Source: Caballeronia ptereochthonis
GTDB taxonomy: Bacteria > Pseudomonadota > Gammaproteobacteria > Burkholderiales > Burkholderiaceae
Reading direction: 5' to 3'
NCBI RefSeq assembly: GCF_001545075.1
Contig: NZ_FCOB02000005.1
Location: 124,001 to 188,000 of the forward strand
DNA: 64,000 nt
Made by a program: the position numbers and the translations under genes. Below the pieces are notes generated by a model. It saw only the letters and a list, made by a program, of their open reading frames with translations. It had not been told where the DNA came from and made no database searches. Below are positions 30,940-40,135 of this stretch, piece by piece. Each line of letters begins with the position of its first letter. Positions within the stretch are counted from its first letter, which is position 1.

Positions 30940-31320
30940 ATGGAAAAAGTCGTCTTGCCTCCGATCCCGGCCAAGCGTTATTTCACGATTGGCGAAGTCA
31001 GCGAGCTGTGCGGCGTCAAGCCTCACGTGCTGCGCTATTGGGAGCAGGAATTCACGCAACTGAGGCCGGTGAAGCGGCGAGGCAACCGCCGGTACTATCA
31101 GCATCACGAGGTCTTGCTGATCCGGCGTATCCGTGAGTTGTTGTACGAGCAGGGCTTCACGATCAATGGTGCGCGCAACCGGCTCGACTCGCAGGGGCGC
31201 GCAAGTGTCGGCGAAGCCGAGATGGCCGAAGCGCAAGCCGCGCCGCAAGCCCAGCCGGGGGTCGATGTCGATCAGTTGCGCAAGGATATTCTTCAGGTGA
31301 TCGACTTGCTGGGCGGATGA
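30940..31320 (+). CDS. MerR family transcriptional regulator
   Basis: A 126-residue regulator with a MerR winged helix (YFTIGEVSELCGVKPHVLRYWEQEF, residues 11-35) and the RRGNRRYY wing. The C-terminal part is short and low in complexity and lacks metal-binding cysteines, so it is not a metal sensor. It is the conserved last gene of the pheST-ihfA cluster, and its target is unknown. A strong terminator follows. Confidence 0.93.
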   Translation: MEKVVLPPIPAKRYFTIGEVSELCGVKPHVLRYWEQEFTQLRPVKRRGNRRYYQHHEVLLIRRIRELLYEQGFTINGARNRLDSQGRASVGEAEMAEAQAAPQAQPGVDVDQLRKDILQVIDLLGG

Positions 31321-31341
31321 GCGCCTGCGTTGAAGTGTCGG

Positions 31342-31372
31342 AAAATGCCGCGATTCGTCGCGGCATTTTTTT
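31342..31372 (+). terminator. terminator of the pheST-ihfA-merR cluster
   Basis: A 12-bp stem AAAATGCCGCGA/TCGCGGCATTTT with a TTCG tetraloop runs into seven T residues. Confidence 0.9.
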
Positions 31373-31508
31373 CGCCTGCGCATTGCGGCGCATGAATGCC
31401 TGCGCTGCACGCTGCGCGCAGCGGCAGTACGATAAGCGCTTGCTCGTTCCACGTCTTTCGCGCCGTGTAAGCACGGCGCGGCCTTGTCACGTCGAATCAG
31501 GAGGGCTT

Positions 31509-32108
31509 ATGCGAGTGCTGCTCGTTGGCGCAACCGGCTTGTTGGGCACTCAGATCAAACGGATTCTCGAGCCGCAGCATGAAGTGATCACCGCGAGCCG
31601 CAAAGGCTCCGACGTGTCGGTCGATTTGTCGGATAAGGCGAGCATCGTCGCGATGTTCGACAAAGTGGGGAAGGTCGGCGCGGTGGTGTGCGTCGGTGGC
31701 GCGGCAAAGTTCGCGCCGCTCGATTCGCTCAGCGATGGCGACTACGCATTCAGTCTCGCGAACAAGTTGATGGGGCAGGTGAACCTCGTGCGCTGCGCGA
31801 TCGGTCATGTCGATGAAGGCGGGTCCGTCACGCTGACGAGCGGCGTGCTGGCTCAGCAGCCGATGGTTGGCAGCGCGGCCGTCAGCATCGTGAACGCGGG
31901 TGTCGAAGGATTCGCCCGTGTGGCCGCGCTGGAGCTGCAAGGCAAGATGCGCGTGAACGTCGTGAGTCCGGGTTGGGTCGCGGAGACGCTGGAATCGATG
32001 GGCAAGGATCCTTCGCAAGGCATCCCTGCTGCGGAGGTGGCGAAGGTCTACAGGCGCACGATCGATGAAACGATCACCGGGCAGACGCTGCTTGCCGCTA
32101 AGACTTGA
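31509..32108 (+). CDS. SDR-like short-chain dehydrogenase lacking YxxxK
   Basis: A compact 199-residue Rossmann protein. The nucleotide loop GATGLLG is at residues 7-13 and a serine is in VTLTSGVLAQQ near 116, but where the catalytic Tyr and Lys should be the chain reads GSAAVSIVNAGVEGF. This reduced SDR form occurs in other proteobacteria; activity may be altered. AGGAGGG lies just before ATG 31509. It is monocistronic and converges, with an 11-base overlap, on the gene at 32098. Confidence 0.85.
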   Translation: MRVLLVGATGLLGTQIKRILEPQHEVITASRKGSDVSVDLSDKASIVAMFDKVGKVGAVVCVGGAAKFAPLDSLSDGDYAFSLANKLMGQVNLVRCAIGHVDEGGSVTLTSGVLAQQPMVGSAAVSIVNAGVEGFARVAALELQGKMRVNVVSPGWVAETLESMGKDPSQGIPAAEVAKVYRRTIDETITGQTLLAAKT

Positions 32109-32448
32109 TCGCGGCGCGCAAGCGCTTCTTTGGGGGGGCGGTCGCGTTGCTGCCCGCCGTCTTCGCATCGACTGACCAGTAGACGATGCTCGGGCCTACG
32201 CCCCAGGGCGGATAGATACGCCAGTCGCCACCGCCATGGTGGAAGAAGTACAGCGCGAACGTTCCGCCAGGTTTCGATGCGCTCACGCACATGTAGCGGC
32301 TGCCGCCTGGATAGATGCGCCCGAAACGCGTGACGCGCGCACGGCTCGTCGAGGCGAACCATCTTGCGACTTCCGCGCGCAAGGGGGAGCGGATTCGATC
32401 CGTGTGGATGCGCCGATGCGGCATAGGCGCTGGGACGGGGAAAGGCAT
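32098..32448 (-). CDS. hypothetical protein
   Basis: A 116-residue unrecognised protein, rich in Arg/Pro at the N-terminus, with a compact aromatic core (GRIYPGGSRYMC, FALYFFHHGGGDWRIYPPWGVGP). It has no clear signal peptide. Its 3' end overlaps the SDR gene by 11 bases. The ATG at 32448 is chosen; a start at 32505 is possible. A function cannot be assigned. Confidence 0.6.
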   Translation of the reverse strand: MPFPVPAPMPHRRIHTDRIRSPLRAEVARWFASTSRARVTRFGRIYPGGSRYMCVSASKPGGTFALYFFHHGGGDWRIYPPWGVGPSIVYWSVDAKTAGSNATAPPKKRLRAAIKS

Positions 32449-32586
32449 GGTGCACCGACTCTTATGTGTCACATTAAGATTAGAGCTTAAATTACTGACA
32501 CACAAGTATTTTTGGCGTTTATGTCTGAATGATACGTCCCCGGGAGAAGTCGCTTCCGACGATGCAAGCCGTACGCTTCGCAGACC

Positions 32587-32829
32587 CTATACGCGCAAGC
32601 TCATCACTGCACTGGCGTTGGTCAGCGCTTCGTCTTCCGCGCGGACTTTGAGCATCACATCGGCCAGCCGGTAGTAAAACTGCGCGCGCTCTTCGAGAAG
32701 GGCGGGCGATGCATCGATCGGCAATGCATCGCCGGCCAAAGCCTGGCCTGCAAAGTAGTCACGTAGCGACATTCCGAAGTTGCTGTTGCCGGGGAATGCG
32801 CGGGGGTTGTTGAGCTTGCTGTATGCCAT
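32587..32829 (-). CDS. phage-like small protein
   Basis: An 80-residue protein whose first half, NPRAFPGNSNFGMSLRDYFAGQAL, resembles small proteins encoded in many Burkholderia and enteric prophages that share the GMSLRDYFA motif; the function of those is unknown. The rest is a helical segment (ALLEERAQFYYRLADVMLKV). No other phage gene is next to it, so it may be a remnant at the edge of the accessory region. The start at 32829 gives MAYSKLNNP. Confidence 0.65.
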   Translation of the reverse strand: MAYSKLNNPRAFPGNSNFGMSLRDYFAGQALAGDALPIDASPALLEERAQFYYRLADVMLKVRAEDEALTNASAVMSLRV

Positions 32830-32873
32830 TGTTGTTGCTCGCAGTTCTTGTACGTGACGATGCTCGAAGAACA

Positions 32874-32908
32874 AAAGGGCTCTGCGCCGGAGGCCGGAGA
32901 GCCTTTTT
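32874..32908. terminator. terminator at the end of the glycan operon
   Basis: GGCTCT pairs with AGAGCC, flanked by AAAA on one side and TTTTT on the other, so it can work on both strands. It lies about 120 bases past the glycosyltransferase stop. Confidence 0.65.
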
Positions 32909-33026
32909 GATCAGAACTTTCGGGCGGTGTGCTCGTTCAAAATCCCCTGCTGGTCGAAACAGCGCGTGGGATGCAGCACGTCCGCTTCCCGCAGATCGAA
33001 GTCGAACGCACCGCCCGGAAAGGTAC

Positions 33027-35108
33027 TTACGCGGCCTGGTGCGCGGACGGGAGCCGGGCAGGCTGTCGGGCCTTGATGTGATGCCTGAACAGACGCCTGT
33101 ATGCATCGGTTCGGATGCTCCAATCCCAACGCTTGATCCACTGCAGGTTCTCTTGAGACAGCACATGCAAAAGATGCCGCTTTTTCACCAGTTCTTCAAT
33201 GGCGTCGGCCAGAAGGACGGCATCGCGCTCCTTGAGGATGAAATGCTTTTGCTGAGGACCGAATGCCTCGGACACAATGCCGACGTTGGTGGTGATGACC
33301 GGCACGCCGCACGCCATCGCTTCGAGCACCGGATTGGGCGTGCCCTCGGCTTCTGAACAGCAGATCAGAACATCCAGTGCGTTGTAGTAGTCGGGCATCC
33401 TGTCATGCGAGATCTGGCGAATCTGCCGATCCGCGAAGTATTCGTCGACGACGATGCCCCGCGATTTCAGCTGATCCAGTGCCGGACGCAGGATGGTGTG
33501 GAAACCCTTCGGGTCTCGCAGGCGACCTTCTTCGGTATGCGTACCCCACGCACTGTTGCCGGACCAGCCCACACGCAAGGGCCGATGCTCGTTCCCGATG
33601 AAGCGCTCTGTCGCAGCCGGCTTGAATTTGGTCAGATCGACACCGTCCGGCGTTTCCAGATCCGGATTCGGATAGCTTGGGATGCCTTGATAGATGCGCT
33701 GCAATATGCGTGAGCTAACGGTGTATCCGTTCGAAAGCTGAGTGAAGAGCGGGATGCGATGTTCGATTTCCGCCTGGGTCAGGAACAGATGGTCGAATAC
33801 AGTTAGCGTGATTGGCCGGGGCGCGATGACCTGCGACACGAAATTGTTCCAGCTGCCGTAGAGCTGATCGATTCTCTGACGCTCCCACGGCTCGCAAACG
33901 AGGGACAAGGGTTCACGCCAAAGATAATGGACCAGGTCGTGCTCCTTGGTCATTTCCAGAAGCATGGTCGGTTGCTCGACATCCTGAGACGTCAGGATGT
34001 CGAATTCGAACTCGTCGGAGACGTATTTGATGATCTGCCGCGCGATGTTCGCGAGGGCCCAGGTATTCATGTCGACGATGAGGGCGACACGCGGTCGACG
34101 CGGTCCCGATCCAGTCGAAACGGTGTCGCGCTGGCGACCGTTGTGAACGTCCAGCCCAAGATCCTGCTCTCGTTGACGCACCCACGTGTCCACTCCGTCG
34201 GTCCACACCTTGTATCCGTGCTTCTTCTCGAAGTGAACGGCAGCGGCCTCGAGGCGTGCGCGCGCAAAGCGAGCGCGCTCGTAGTCCTTGTCGTCTGTCG
34301 TCTCCGGCTTCAGGTGATCATGGACCAGGGCTCTGACATCGCTCGCTCCGACTTTCAGCCCGGCACGGAACAACCGTACCGAAAACTCGAAGTCTTCGAA
34401 TCCGACGAACATTCCCTCGTCGAATCCACCCTGGGCCAGGAAAGAGTCCTTGCGGAAAACCGACGCGCATCCCGACATGAACGTACCCAGATAGCCCGGG
34501 CCATCGTAACCGGTATGGCTCTGACGATGAGCCGTACCGCCGCCGATGATGAACTCGTTCATGTCGAACGTGAGGTAAAGATGCCCGCCACGAATGAAGT
34601 TGGTGTTGGCGTCCTCGTTGAGCACGGCCATCGTCATGAAATGGCAGCCGAGAACGGCGAGGTCGTGCTGAATCTCGGGAAGCGGGTTCTTGATGAAGTA
34701 GACGTCGTTGTCCAGGCTCATCACCCACTCGGTGCGCACGTGGGGCATCGTCCTGTTGCGCCCGCCCGCCACCCCGTAGTTTTGTCCGAGCACCTCGATG
34801 CGCCAGCGAAACGGCATTCCTTCCAGATAGCGTCGAAGCGCTTCGCGTTCCTCTTCGCTCGATCCGTTGTCGATCACGAGGACTTCGCCCTTGAAATTCG
34901 GAATCTGATCAGCGATCGAACGGCAGAGCTTGATGGACAGCCTGCTGCGATTCAGCGACAGGAACGTGATCGTGAGATGCTCGCCGTTCAGCCCGATGTT
35001 CGGTCCTTCTCTCCGCCCGGAGTCGGCATTCAGGAACTCGTGGTAACGATGCGTGACGTAGGGCCTTGCCTCGAGGCCGCTTTCCAGATTTTCGATATTA
35101 AATTGCAT
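33027..35108 (-). CDS. two-module glycosyltransferase (GT2 plus GT-B)
   Basis: A 693-residue fusion. The N-terminal GT2/GT-A module (about residues 44-300) shows TFLSLNRSRLSIKLC, VIDNGSSEEE and the metal-binding SLDND (Asp133/Asp135). The C-terminal GT-B module (about 335-680) has a Rossmann half (RVALIVDMNTWALANIA) and the donor-binding EGTPNPVLEAMACGVPVITT. Two transferases in one chain suggest addition of two sugars in sequence to a surface glycan. Its start overlaps the methyltransferase stop by 11 bases. GC is lower than in the surrounding core genes. Confidence 0.88.
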   Translation of the reverse strand: MQFNIENLESGLEARPYVTHRYHEFLNADSGRREGPNIGLNGEHLTITFLSLNRSRLSIKLCRSIADQIPNFKGEVLVIDNGSSEEEREALRRYLEGMPFRWRIEVLGQNYGVAGGRNRTMPHVRTEWVMSLDNDVYFIKNPLPEIQHDLAVLGCHFMTMAVLNEDANTNFIRGGHLYLTFDMNEFIIGGGTAHRQSHTGYDGPGYLGTFMSGCASVFRKDSFLAQGGFDEGMFVGFEDFEFSVRLFRAGLKVGASDVRALVHDHLKPETTDDKDYERARFARARLEAAAVHFEKKHGYKVWTDGVDTWVRQREQDLGLDVHNGRQRDTVSTGSGPRRPRVALIVDMNTWALANIARQIIKYVSDEFEFDILTSQDVEQPTMLLEMTKEHDLVHYLWREPLSLVCEPWERQRIDQLYGSWNNFVSQVIAPRPITLTVFDHLFLTQAEIEHRIPLFTQLSNGYTVSSRILQRIYQGIPSYPNPDLETPDGVDLTKFKPAATERFIGNEHRPLRVGWSGNSAWGTHTEEGRLRDPKGFHTILRPALDQLKSRGIVVDEYFADRQIRQISHDRMPDYYNALDVLICCSEAEGTPNPVLEAMACGVPVITTNVGIVSEAFGPQQKHFILKERDAVLLADAIEELVKKRHLLHVLSQENLQWIKRWDWSIRTDAYRRLFRHHIKARQPARLPSAHQAA

Positions 35109-36687
35109 GGCTTCGACGCACGGAATTCAGAAGAGCACCGACAACTTTGAGGACGGCGTTGGGAATGGCCTTGCGAATCAGCCACCAGGCTCTGACGACG
35201 TTCCAGGGCACGCGCGCCAGGTGTCCGTTCGCTGTCTGGATCGCGAGGCGATGTTCGTCGAGCATTCGGTTGTGCAGTTGGTTCGTCGCCGCTGCATCTT
35301 GCTGCATTGAGTTCAACTGCCTTCGTGTCGATTCGAGTTCGCTGCGCGCAGCATCGAGTTCGCGACGTGTGGCGTCGAATTCGCGACGTGCAGCGTCGGC
35401 GTCGTGTCGAGCATGCTCTGTTTCTTGTCGAGCGTGATCGAGCGTCGCGCGCAATTCCGAGGCGGAGTGCTCGTGCCGATAAATCGCTCGCCAGGCCGCC
35501 GCCACCTCCGCTTGTGCGGCACGGCGGGACATTCCCAGGCGCTCGACTTCCTTTTCCGTGAAATGCAGCTTCTCGCTGTAAGACTCGACGGATTTCGTCA
35601 GAACCACCAGCTCGCTGTTCATCACCGCTTCTTGCGCCTTCGCCTGTTCGAGTTGTTCGGTACTCGCAATCAAGGAAGCATTCAGCGATTCGATCTGACC
35701 GGTTAGTGCCAGTTCGCGCGTGCGCGCTTCTTCTAGCTTCCTGATTTCCGAGTTCACGGCGTCTTGCAGGGCTGCTAGTTGTTCTTTCTGCGCGGATTCC
35801 CGCGCCAGGGTTTCTTCAAGCTCTTTTGCGAGCAATCGCCGCACGGATTCATCATTCTTGCGGCTCAATGGATCGGGTTTGATGGCCCAAATACCATCGC
35901 GCGGGAAGAGTACCTGGCGCCCCAGATTCATCGATACCGGATATCCGGCGAAGATCGTTTTCTTGTTTGCCGCTGCGCCCCACACACCTACGTAGAACGC
36001 GGCCTCTGCGGGCGTGGCATCGCTCTCGATCTGCGACGGAACGTACACGGCTGAATCGATCGACTGGAATTCAAGCATGGCATCCTGCGGCGTCGAAGCG
36101 TCGCCGCTCTTCAATTTGCCATGTTGCTCGGCTACGGAAAAGCCGATGCCCAGCGTGCCCAGGTTCCACGAATCGGCCTTGCCAAGAACCTTCTCGGCAA
36201 GAGCCTGGAACTCTTCGAGTGTGAAGCGGCGCTTGTGGAATTCGTTCTGGCCACCGAGATCGTAGTACCAGTAGTCGTTCGGCGCGGAAATGATGATCGT
36301 GGCGTTCGGAGCTGCGACGTCGCGGATGTTCTTCAGGAACAGTTCCGGATCGTCGACGTGCTCGATCGTCTCCAGCGAAACGATCAGATCGAATTTCTGT
36401 TCTTGAGTGATCTGCGTCAGTTGCTCGCCGGGGCTTGCAACAAAGCGGACGCGCTCATTCGAAAATCGCTTGTTGGCCGCGGCGACCGCCTCCGGCGATA
36501 CGTCCACACCCAGAACCGACTGCGCTCCCCATTCGGCCATGAGCCAGGATCCGTAGCCTTCGCCACAGGCGATATCCAGAACCTTGCGGCCCGAACACAG
36601 ATCTTTCGCCGTCAGGTAGCGAGCGATGTGGATCGCTGCCTCGATCGCGATATAGCGGGACGAGCCGCCGAACTCTAAACGCTCCAT
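35098..36687 (-). CDS. SAM-dependent methyltransferase with C-terminal coiled coil
   Basis: Residues 1-200 form a class I methyltransferase with motif I KVLDIACGEGYG (35-46), motif II VLGVDVSPEAVAAANKRF and a post-motif DLIVSLETIEHVDDPELFL. A long charged heptad-rich region follows (about 285-470, with repeated RREFDATRRELDAARSELE-like runs), then a basic C-terminus. In LPS systems such as WbdD a coiled coil works as a molecular ruler for chain length; the same role here is inference. It lies between acyltransferase and glycosyltransferase genes on one strand. Confidence 0.87.
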   Translation of the reverse strand: MERLEFGGSSRYIAIEAAIHIARYLTAKDLCSGRKVLDIACGEGYGSWLMAEWGAQSVLGVDVSPEAVAAANKRFSNERVRFVASPGEQLTQITQEQKFDLIVSLETIEHVDDPELFLKNIRDVAAPNATIIISAPNDYWYYDLGGQNEFHKRRFTLEEFQALAEKVLGKADSWNLGTLGIGFSVAEQHGKLKSGDASTPQDAMLEFQSIDSAVYVPSQIESDATPAEAAFYVGVWGAAANKKTIFAGYPVSMNLGRQVLFPRDGIWAIKPDPLSRKNDESVRRLLAKELEETLARESAQKEQLAALQDAVNSEIRKLEEARTRELALTGQIESLNASLIASTEQLEQAKAQEAVMNSELVVLTKSVESYSEKLHFTEKEVERLGMSRRAAQAEVAAAWRAIYRHEHSASELRATLDHARQETEHARHDADAARREFDATRRELDAARSELESTRRQLNSMQQDAAATNQLHNRMLDEHRLAIQTANGHLARVPWNVVRAWWLIRKAIPNAVLKVVGALLNSVRRSHAI

Positions 36688-36746
36688 GATCTTTTGCTGT
36701 CTGTATCAGTTAAAAAACAAATGGCTTGACGGGACTATCGAGCGAC

Positions 36747-38471
36747 TTACGCAGCGACTTCTTGACGTGCGGCTTCTCTCGCTTCGGCAGGATGTGGGCG
36801 CACGTTTCCAGCGTGCTCCGGCTGAGATACATAACGAACCTTGAACGCGAAGAAGGGGCGTTCAATCAGGCAGTAAGTCAGACCCGAAAGCAACAACACA
36901 CCGGGCAGGGCGATGAAAACCCCCGTAATGAGCACGTTCAATGTCCAGTCGCTGGTGAGCGGGACAACGCCGATATAGCGTTGCAGTTGCGGGATCGCGA
37001 CGTACTGCATGACGTAGACCGAGAAACTGACTGCGCCGAATTTGGCCAGAAGGTCATCCAGCCCTGATGGAATGCGCACTCTCCATGAAAGGTAGGTCAG
37101 CGTGAACAACATCCATACTGACGCTTCGAGCGCGGGCCAAATGATCCACACCGACGAGCCCGCCGTGCCGCTGTATCCGCCCAGTTGCAGGTTGAATACG
37201 GTCATCACGCCGAGCAACAGGAGCGCCGACAGGGGAAACGCAAGGACGTTTCCGAGCAAGCGATGACGCTTGTTATAGGCGATCGCGCCGAGCATGCCGA
37301 TGATGAACTGATCCATTCGGCCGAGGATGGTCCAGTAACCGAAATCCCGACCATCGCTGTACAGGTTGAAGTAACAGGCCTTGATCAGAATGAAGAGACC
37401 AAGCAGTCCAACGAGGTACCGGGGGCCGCGTGTGTTGGTGAATTTGTTGAGAAACGGAAAGATCGAGTAAAACTGAAATTCGACGCCGATGGTCCAGAGC
37501 TGGCCGAAGTAGGGAACCGCCTGAACTGAGTAGAAGTTGGCCATGGGTATGGCGAACAAGACGATGTCCAGGGGTTTGAAGTCCCAGCGCTTGGTGCTGA
37601 AAGCGATCACCAGGGCAAAGACATAAAGCGGGAAGATACGAATTACGCGTGCAAGAAGAAACCGTTTGTAGTTGATTTCCTTGCCGCGGCCGATGTGGGC
37701 GAAGATAAAGCCGCTCAACACCATGAACAAGCCCACGCCAGTGTGGCCGTCAGCGATTAGCGCGACCAGCGGGTTATGCGAGCGGTACGCGTTGGTGATG
37801 AAGTTGTGAAAGAAGTGATAGAGCAGGACGAGTGCGGCCGCAACGAAGCGTAGATGGTCGAGGCGCGAGAAATAGGCCGTGCTGACCAGCGGACCGTGGC
37901 TGCTGGCCGCCGCGGCTTGCCTGGGCATTGCCCACTTCAAGCCCAACAGTGCGACGATGATCACGGCAATGAATATCCCAAACGCTTCGGAGGCTTCATC
38001 GAATCCGATGATGCTCGACCAAGGCGCCAACGAGATCAGCTTGATGTAAAAGGTCTTGCCAAAGGGGTCGTAAAGGTCGAGATGAGTACGCTTGCCGTCA
38101 ACGTCGATATCCAAGGTTCCGCTTTTCGGCGTCGCGTTCAGCTGCACATAGTCCAGCGTGAAAATGTCACCTCTCCAGCGCAAGCTGGGAGTCGTTCCGG
38201 CCGTCGGGGCAGAGGCCGCAAAGGTATTATCAGTGCGGGCCCAGCCGTCCGCGACGACCGAATTTGCAATGCGAGCGGGCAACGTCAGGGAAACGTCATT
38301 GGCGGAAGAGAGCAGATCGCGATCGGCCGTCGGGACGATGTTGATGTGCAGAGTCGATTTGGCCGATGTGACGAGGTAACCGAAGCTTGCGAGTAGCGCG
38401 AGAGAGACTGCTATGCACCAACGAAGGAACGCATCTGAGCGTCCGTTGCTGTACGAATTCGTAACTTGCAT
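36747..38471 (-). CDS. acyltransferase-3 family protein with N-terminal periplasmic domain
   Basis: The 574-residue protein has an unusual layout: a membrane helix at about 17-36, a beta-rich extracytoplasmic domain at about 40-155, a second helix at 164-180, then a full acyltransferase-3 (OafA-like) domain from 201. The catalytic-type histidine is His219 in LRFVAAALVLLYHFFH, and FMVLSGFIF and QLWTIGVEFQFY follow. It probably O-acylates a surface glycan. It leads the minus-strand operon with the methyltransferase and glycosyltransferase. Confidence 0.88.
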   Translation of the reverse strand: MQVTNSYSNGRSDAFLRWCIAVSLALLASFGYLVTSAKSTLHINIVPTADRDLLSSANDVSLTLPARIANSVVADGWARTDNTFAASAPTAGTTPSLRWRGDIFTLDYVQLNATPKSGTLDIDVDGKRTHLDLYDPFGKTFYIKLISLAPWSSIIGFDEASEAFGIFIAVIIVALLGLKWAMPRQAAAASSHGPLVSTAYFSRLDHLRFVAAALVLLYHFFHNFITNAYRSHNPLVALIADGHTGVGLFMVLSGFIFAHIGRGKEINYKRFLLARVIRIFPLYVFALVIAFSTKRWDFKPLDIVLFAIPMANFYSVQAVPYFGQLWTIGVEFQFYSIFPFLNKFTNTRGPRYLVGLLGLFILIKACYFNLYSDGRDFGYWTILGRMDQFIIGMLGAIAYNKRHRLLGNVLAFPLSALLLLGVMTVFNLQLGGYSGTAGSSVWIIWPALEASVWMLFTLTYLSWRVRIPSGLDDLLAKFGAVSFSVYVMQYVAIPQLQRYIGVVPLTSDWTLNVLITGVFIALPGVLLLSGLTYCLIERPFFAFKVRYVSQPEHAGNVRPHPAEAREAARQEVAA

Positions 38472-38949
38472 TTCATAGCCGCTCCACGCTGGAAACGGTC
38501 ATTTGTTTCAAAGCGGCATAGTTTATAGGAAACTGCTTAATTGTAACGTGACATTACAGAGAAAAGCCAAGTAAGGTAAAAAATACCGGTAATAATTACG
38601 TTTATACCCTTGATGGTCGATGTGTCTGTCTGGACAAACGAACTCGAGAGGTCCCATGCAAACGCAAAAACTTTCGAAAAATCGGTCGAAGATGGTAATT
38701 TATTTTGTAATAATGGCGATGATAGGTGAGATCCGCGCGTTATACTAGCTCCCAAGTCAATGCGTTACCGCTTGATGGCGGGTGCTTCGAGGTGTGTTGC
38801 CAAGACGCAACGACCCGAATGCGGCAAATTTTGCGCGAACACTCGTTTGCACACGGGGCTGCGGCCGCAGTTCAAGTCGTCAGTGTTGGTTATTTTTAGG
38901 AAAACGGCTGAGGTCAAACGATGACGGCGTGATGAGATCGGACTTTTGC
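38472..38949. other. AT-rich intergenic region
   Basis: No convincing gene is seen in these 478 bases between two acyltransferase genes. The stretch 38520-38750 is markedly AT-rich. An inverted repeat TGTAA-N7-TTACA lies at 38542-38558, about 70 bases before the start of the glycan operon, and could be an operator. Confidence 0.5.
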
Positions 38950-40089
38950 TCACTGCCTGGCGGCATCTGCAACCGCGCGCTCACGTCTTGGTTGATCGCC
39001 TTCCGCGTCTGCGGTCAGCATACGCTCAGCCCGTCTCCGGCCTTTATTTCGGCACGGGACCTCGATGACGCGATATGAGAATTCTGTGAGCACGATCGTC
39101 AATAAAATGGCAATTGCCACCACGCTCGAGATTTGAACCGGGCCTTCCACCGACATAGTGCGGAGGCGCGCATAGAGTTCGCGCGCTGCGAAGAAGGCCA
39201 GGAGATGTGTCAGATACAGGGAAAATGATCGCGCGCCGAGCCAGTTCGTCACTCGTTTCAGTAGGTTGCTTTGGACGATGTAATCGCGATCGAAAGACGC
39301 GATGAACACGAGCGCGGCCGCGATCAATGCGATGGCGCCGTTATAAAAAGGCACGACACCGGGCGAAGCGACACCAATTAGCGCAATAAGAAGCGCTCCT
39401 ACGAGCGTCGCTCGCAAAATCTTCCGGTCCAGAATGGAGTGCGCCACTCTGATAATCGCGGTTTTCTCCGATGTCAGGCCGATCAAAACGCCGAAACAGA
39501 GCGCGTCGGTCCTGAAGAACCATAGAGCGGATGGCCAATCGCGCGTGAGAAACAATTGACTTCCGGCGATCAAAATGAGTAACAAGACAAAGAACTTGCG
39601 TGGGAGAAACAACAATGCGAATGGAGCAAGCAGATAGAACTGCTCCTCTAGGGAAAGACTCCAGTAGACGGCCAGGCTGGAGAATTCACATGGGTGAGTT
39701 GCATTTGGAGCCGAGCAGACGGCCCCATAGAGATTCGCGAATTGTCCAATGCCCGCCAGGGCGAATGTCAGCGTACCTTCAACCGTTCCGAACAGGCCGA
39801 GTCGATTGAAGAAGATCGAAAGAATGACAGAGGCGAAAGCCCAGCAAATAGCGGCGGGCCAAAGACGATAAATGCGCCGGATCCAGAACGGTTTGATGAT
39901 CGAGAGAATGGACGGTCTGGCTGTCCGGCGTTTCAGGTCAAGAAGTGACCTCGTAATGACGAAGCCGGAGATGGCGAAGAACAGATCGACGCCGCCTCCG
40001 AGCCAGAATGCATAAACCCAACGGTCCCACGATGGCTCGAGTCGTGCCAAATGCGCGCAGATCGTCAGCGCAATAGCGTAGGCGCGCAA
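38950..40089 (-). pseudogene. acyltransferase-3 protein, N-terminus cut by in-frame TAA
   Basis: An OafA-like membrane acyltransferase with about ten helices. GGVDLFFAISGFVITRSLL is near residue 31 and VYWSLSLEEQFYLLAPFALL near 142. The open part starts with TTG at 40089, giving LRAYAIALTICAH and so missing the usual first residues. In the same frame upstream, ATG at 40116 encodes MRKNSDI, then TAA at 40093-40095, then A-L-R-A-Y-A. Family members read I-(Q/D)-A-L-R-A-Y-A there, so a one-base CAA-to-TAA change (or GAA-to-TAA) explains it. The gene is inactive, re-initiates at TTG, or holds a sequencing error. Confidence 0.8.
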
Positions 40090-40135
40090 AGCTTAGATGT
40101 CTGAATTCTTCCGCATCTTCGAGTGAGTTCGCTCG

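Noticed and set aside
38537..38953. Two short minus-strand frames in the AT-rich gap
   Set aside because: No ribosome sites or recognisable domains; an AT-rich spacer is the simpler reading.
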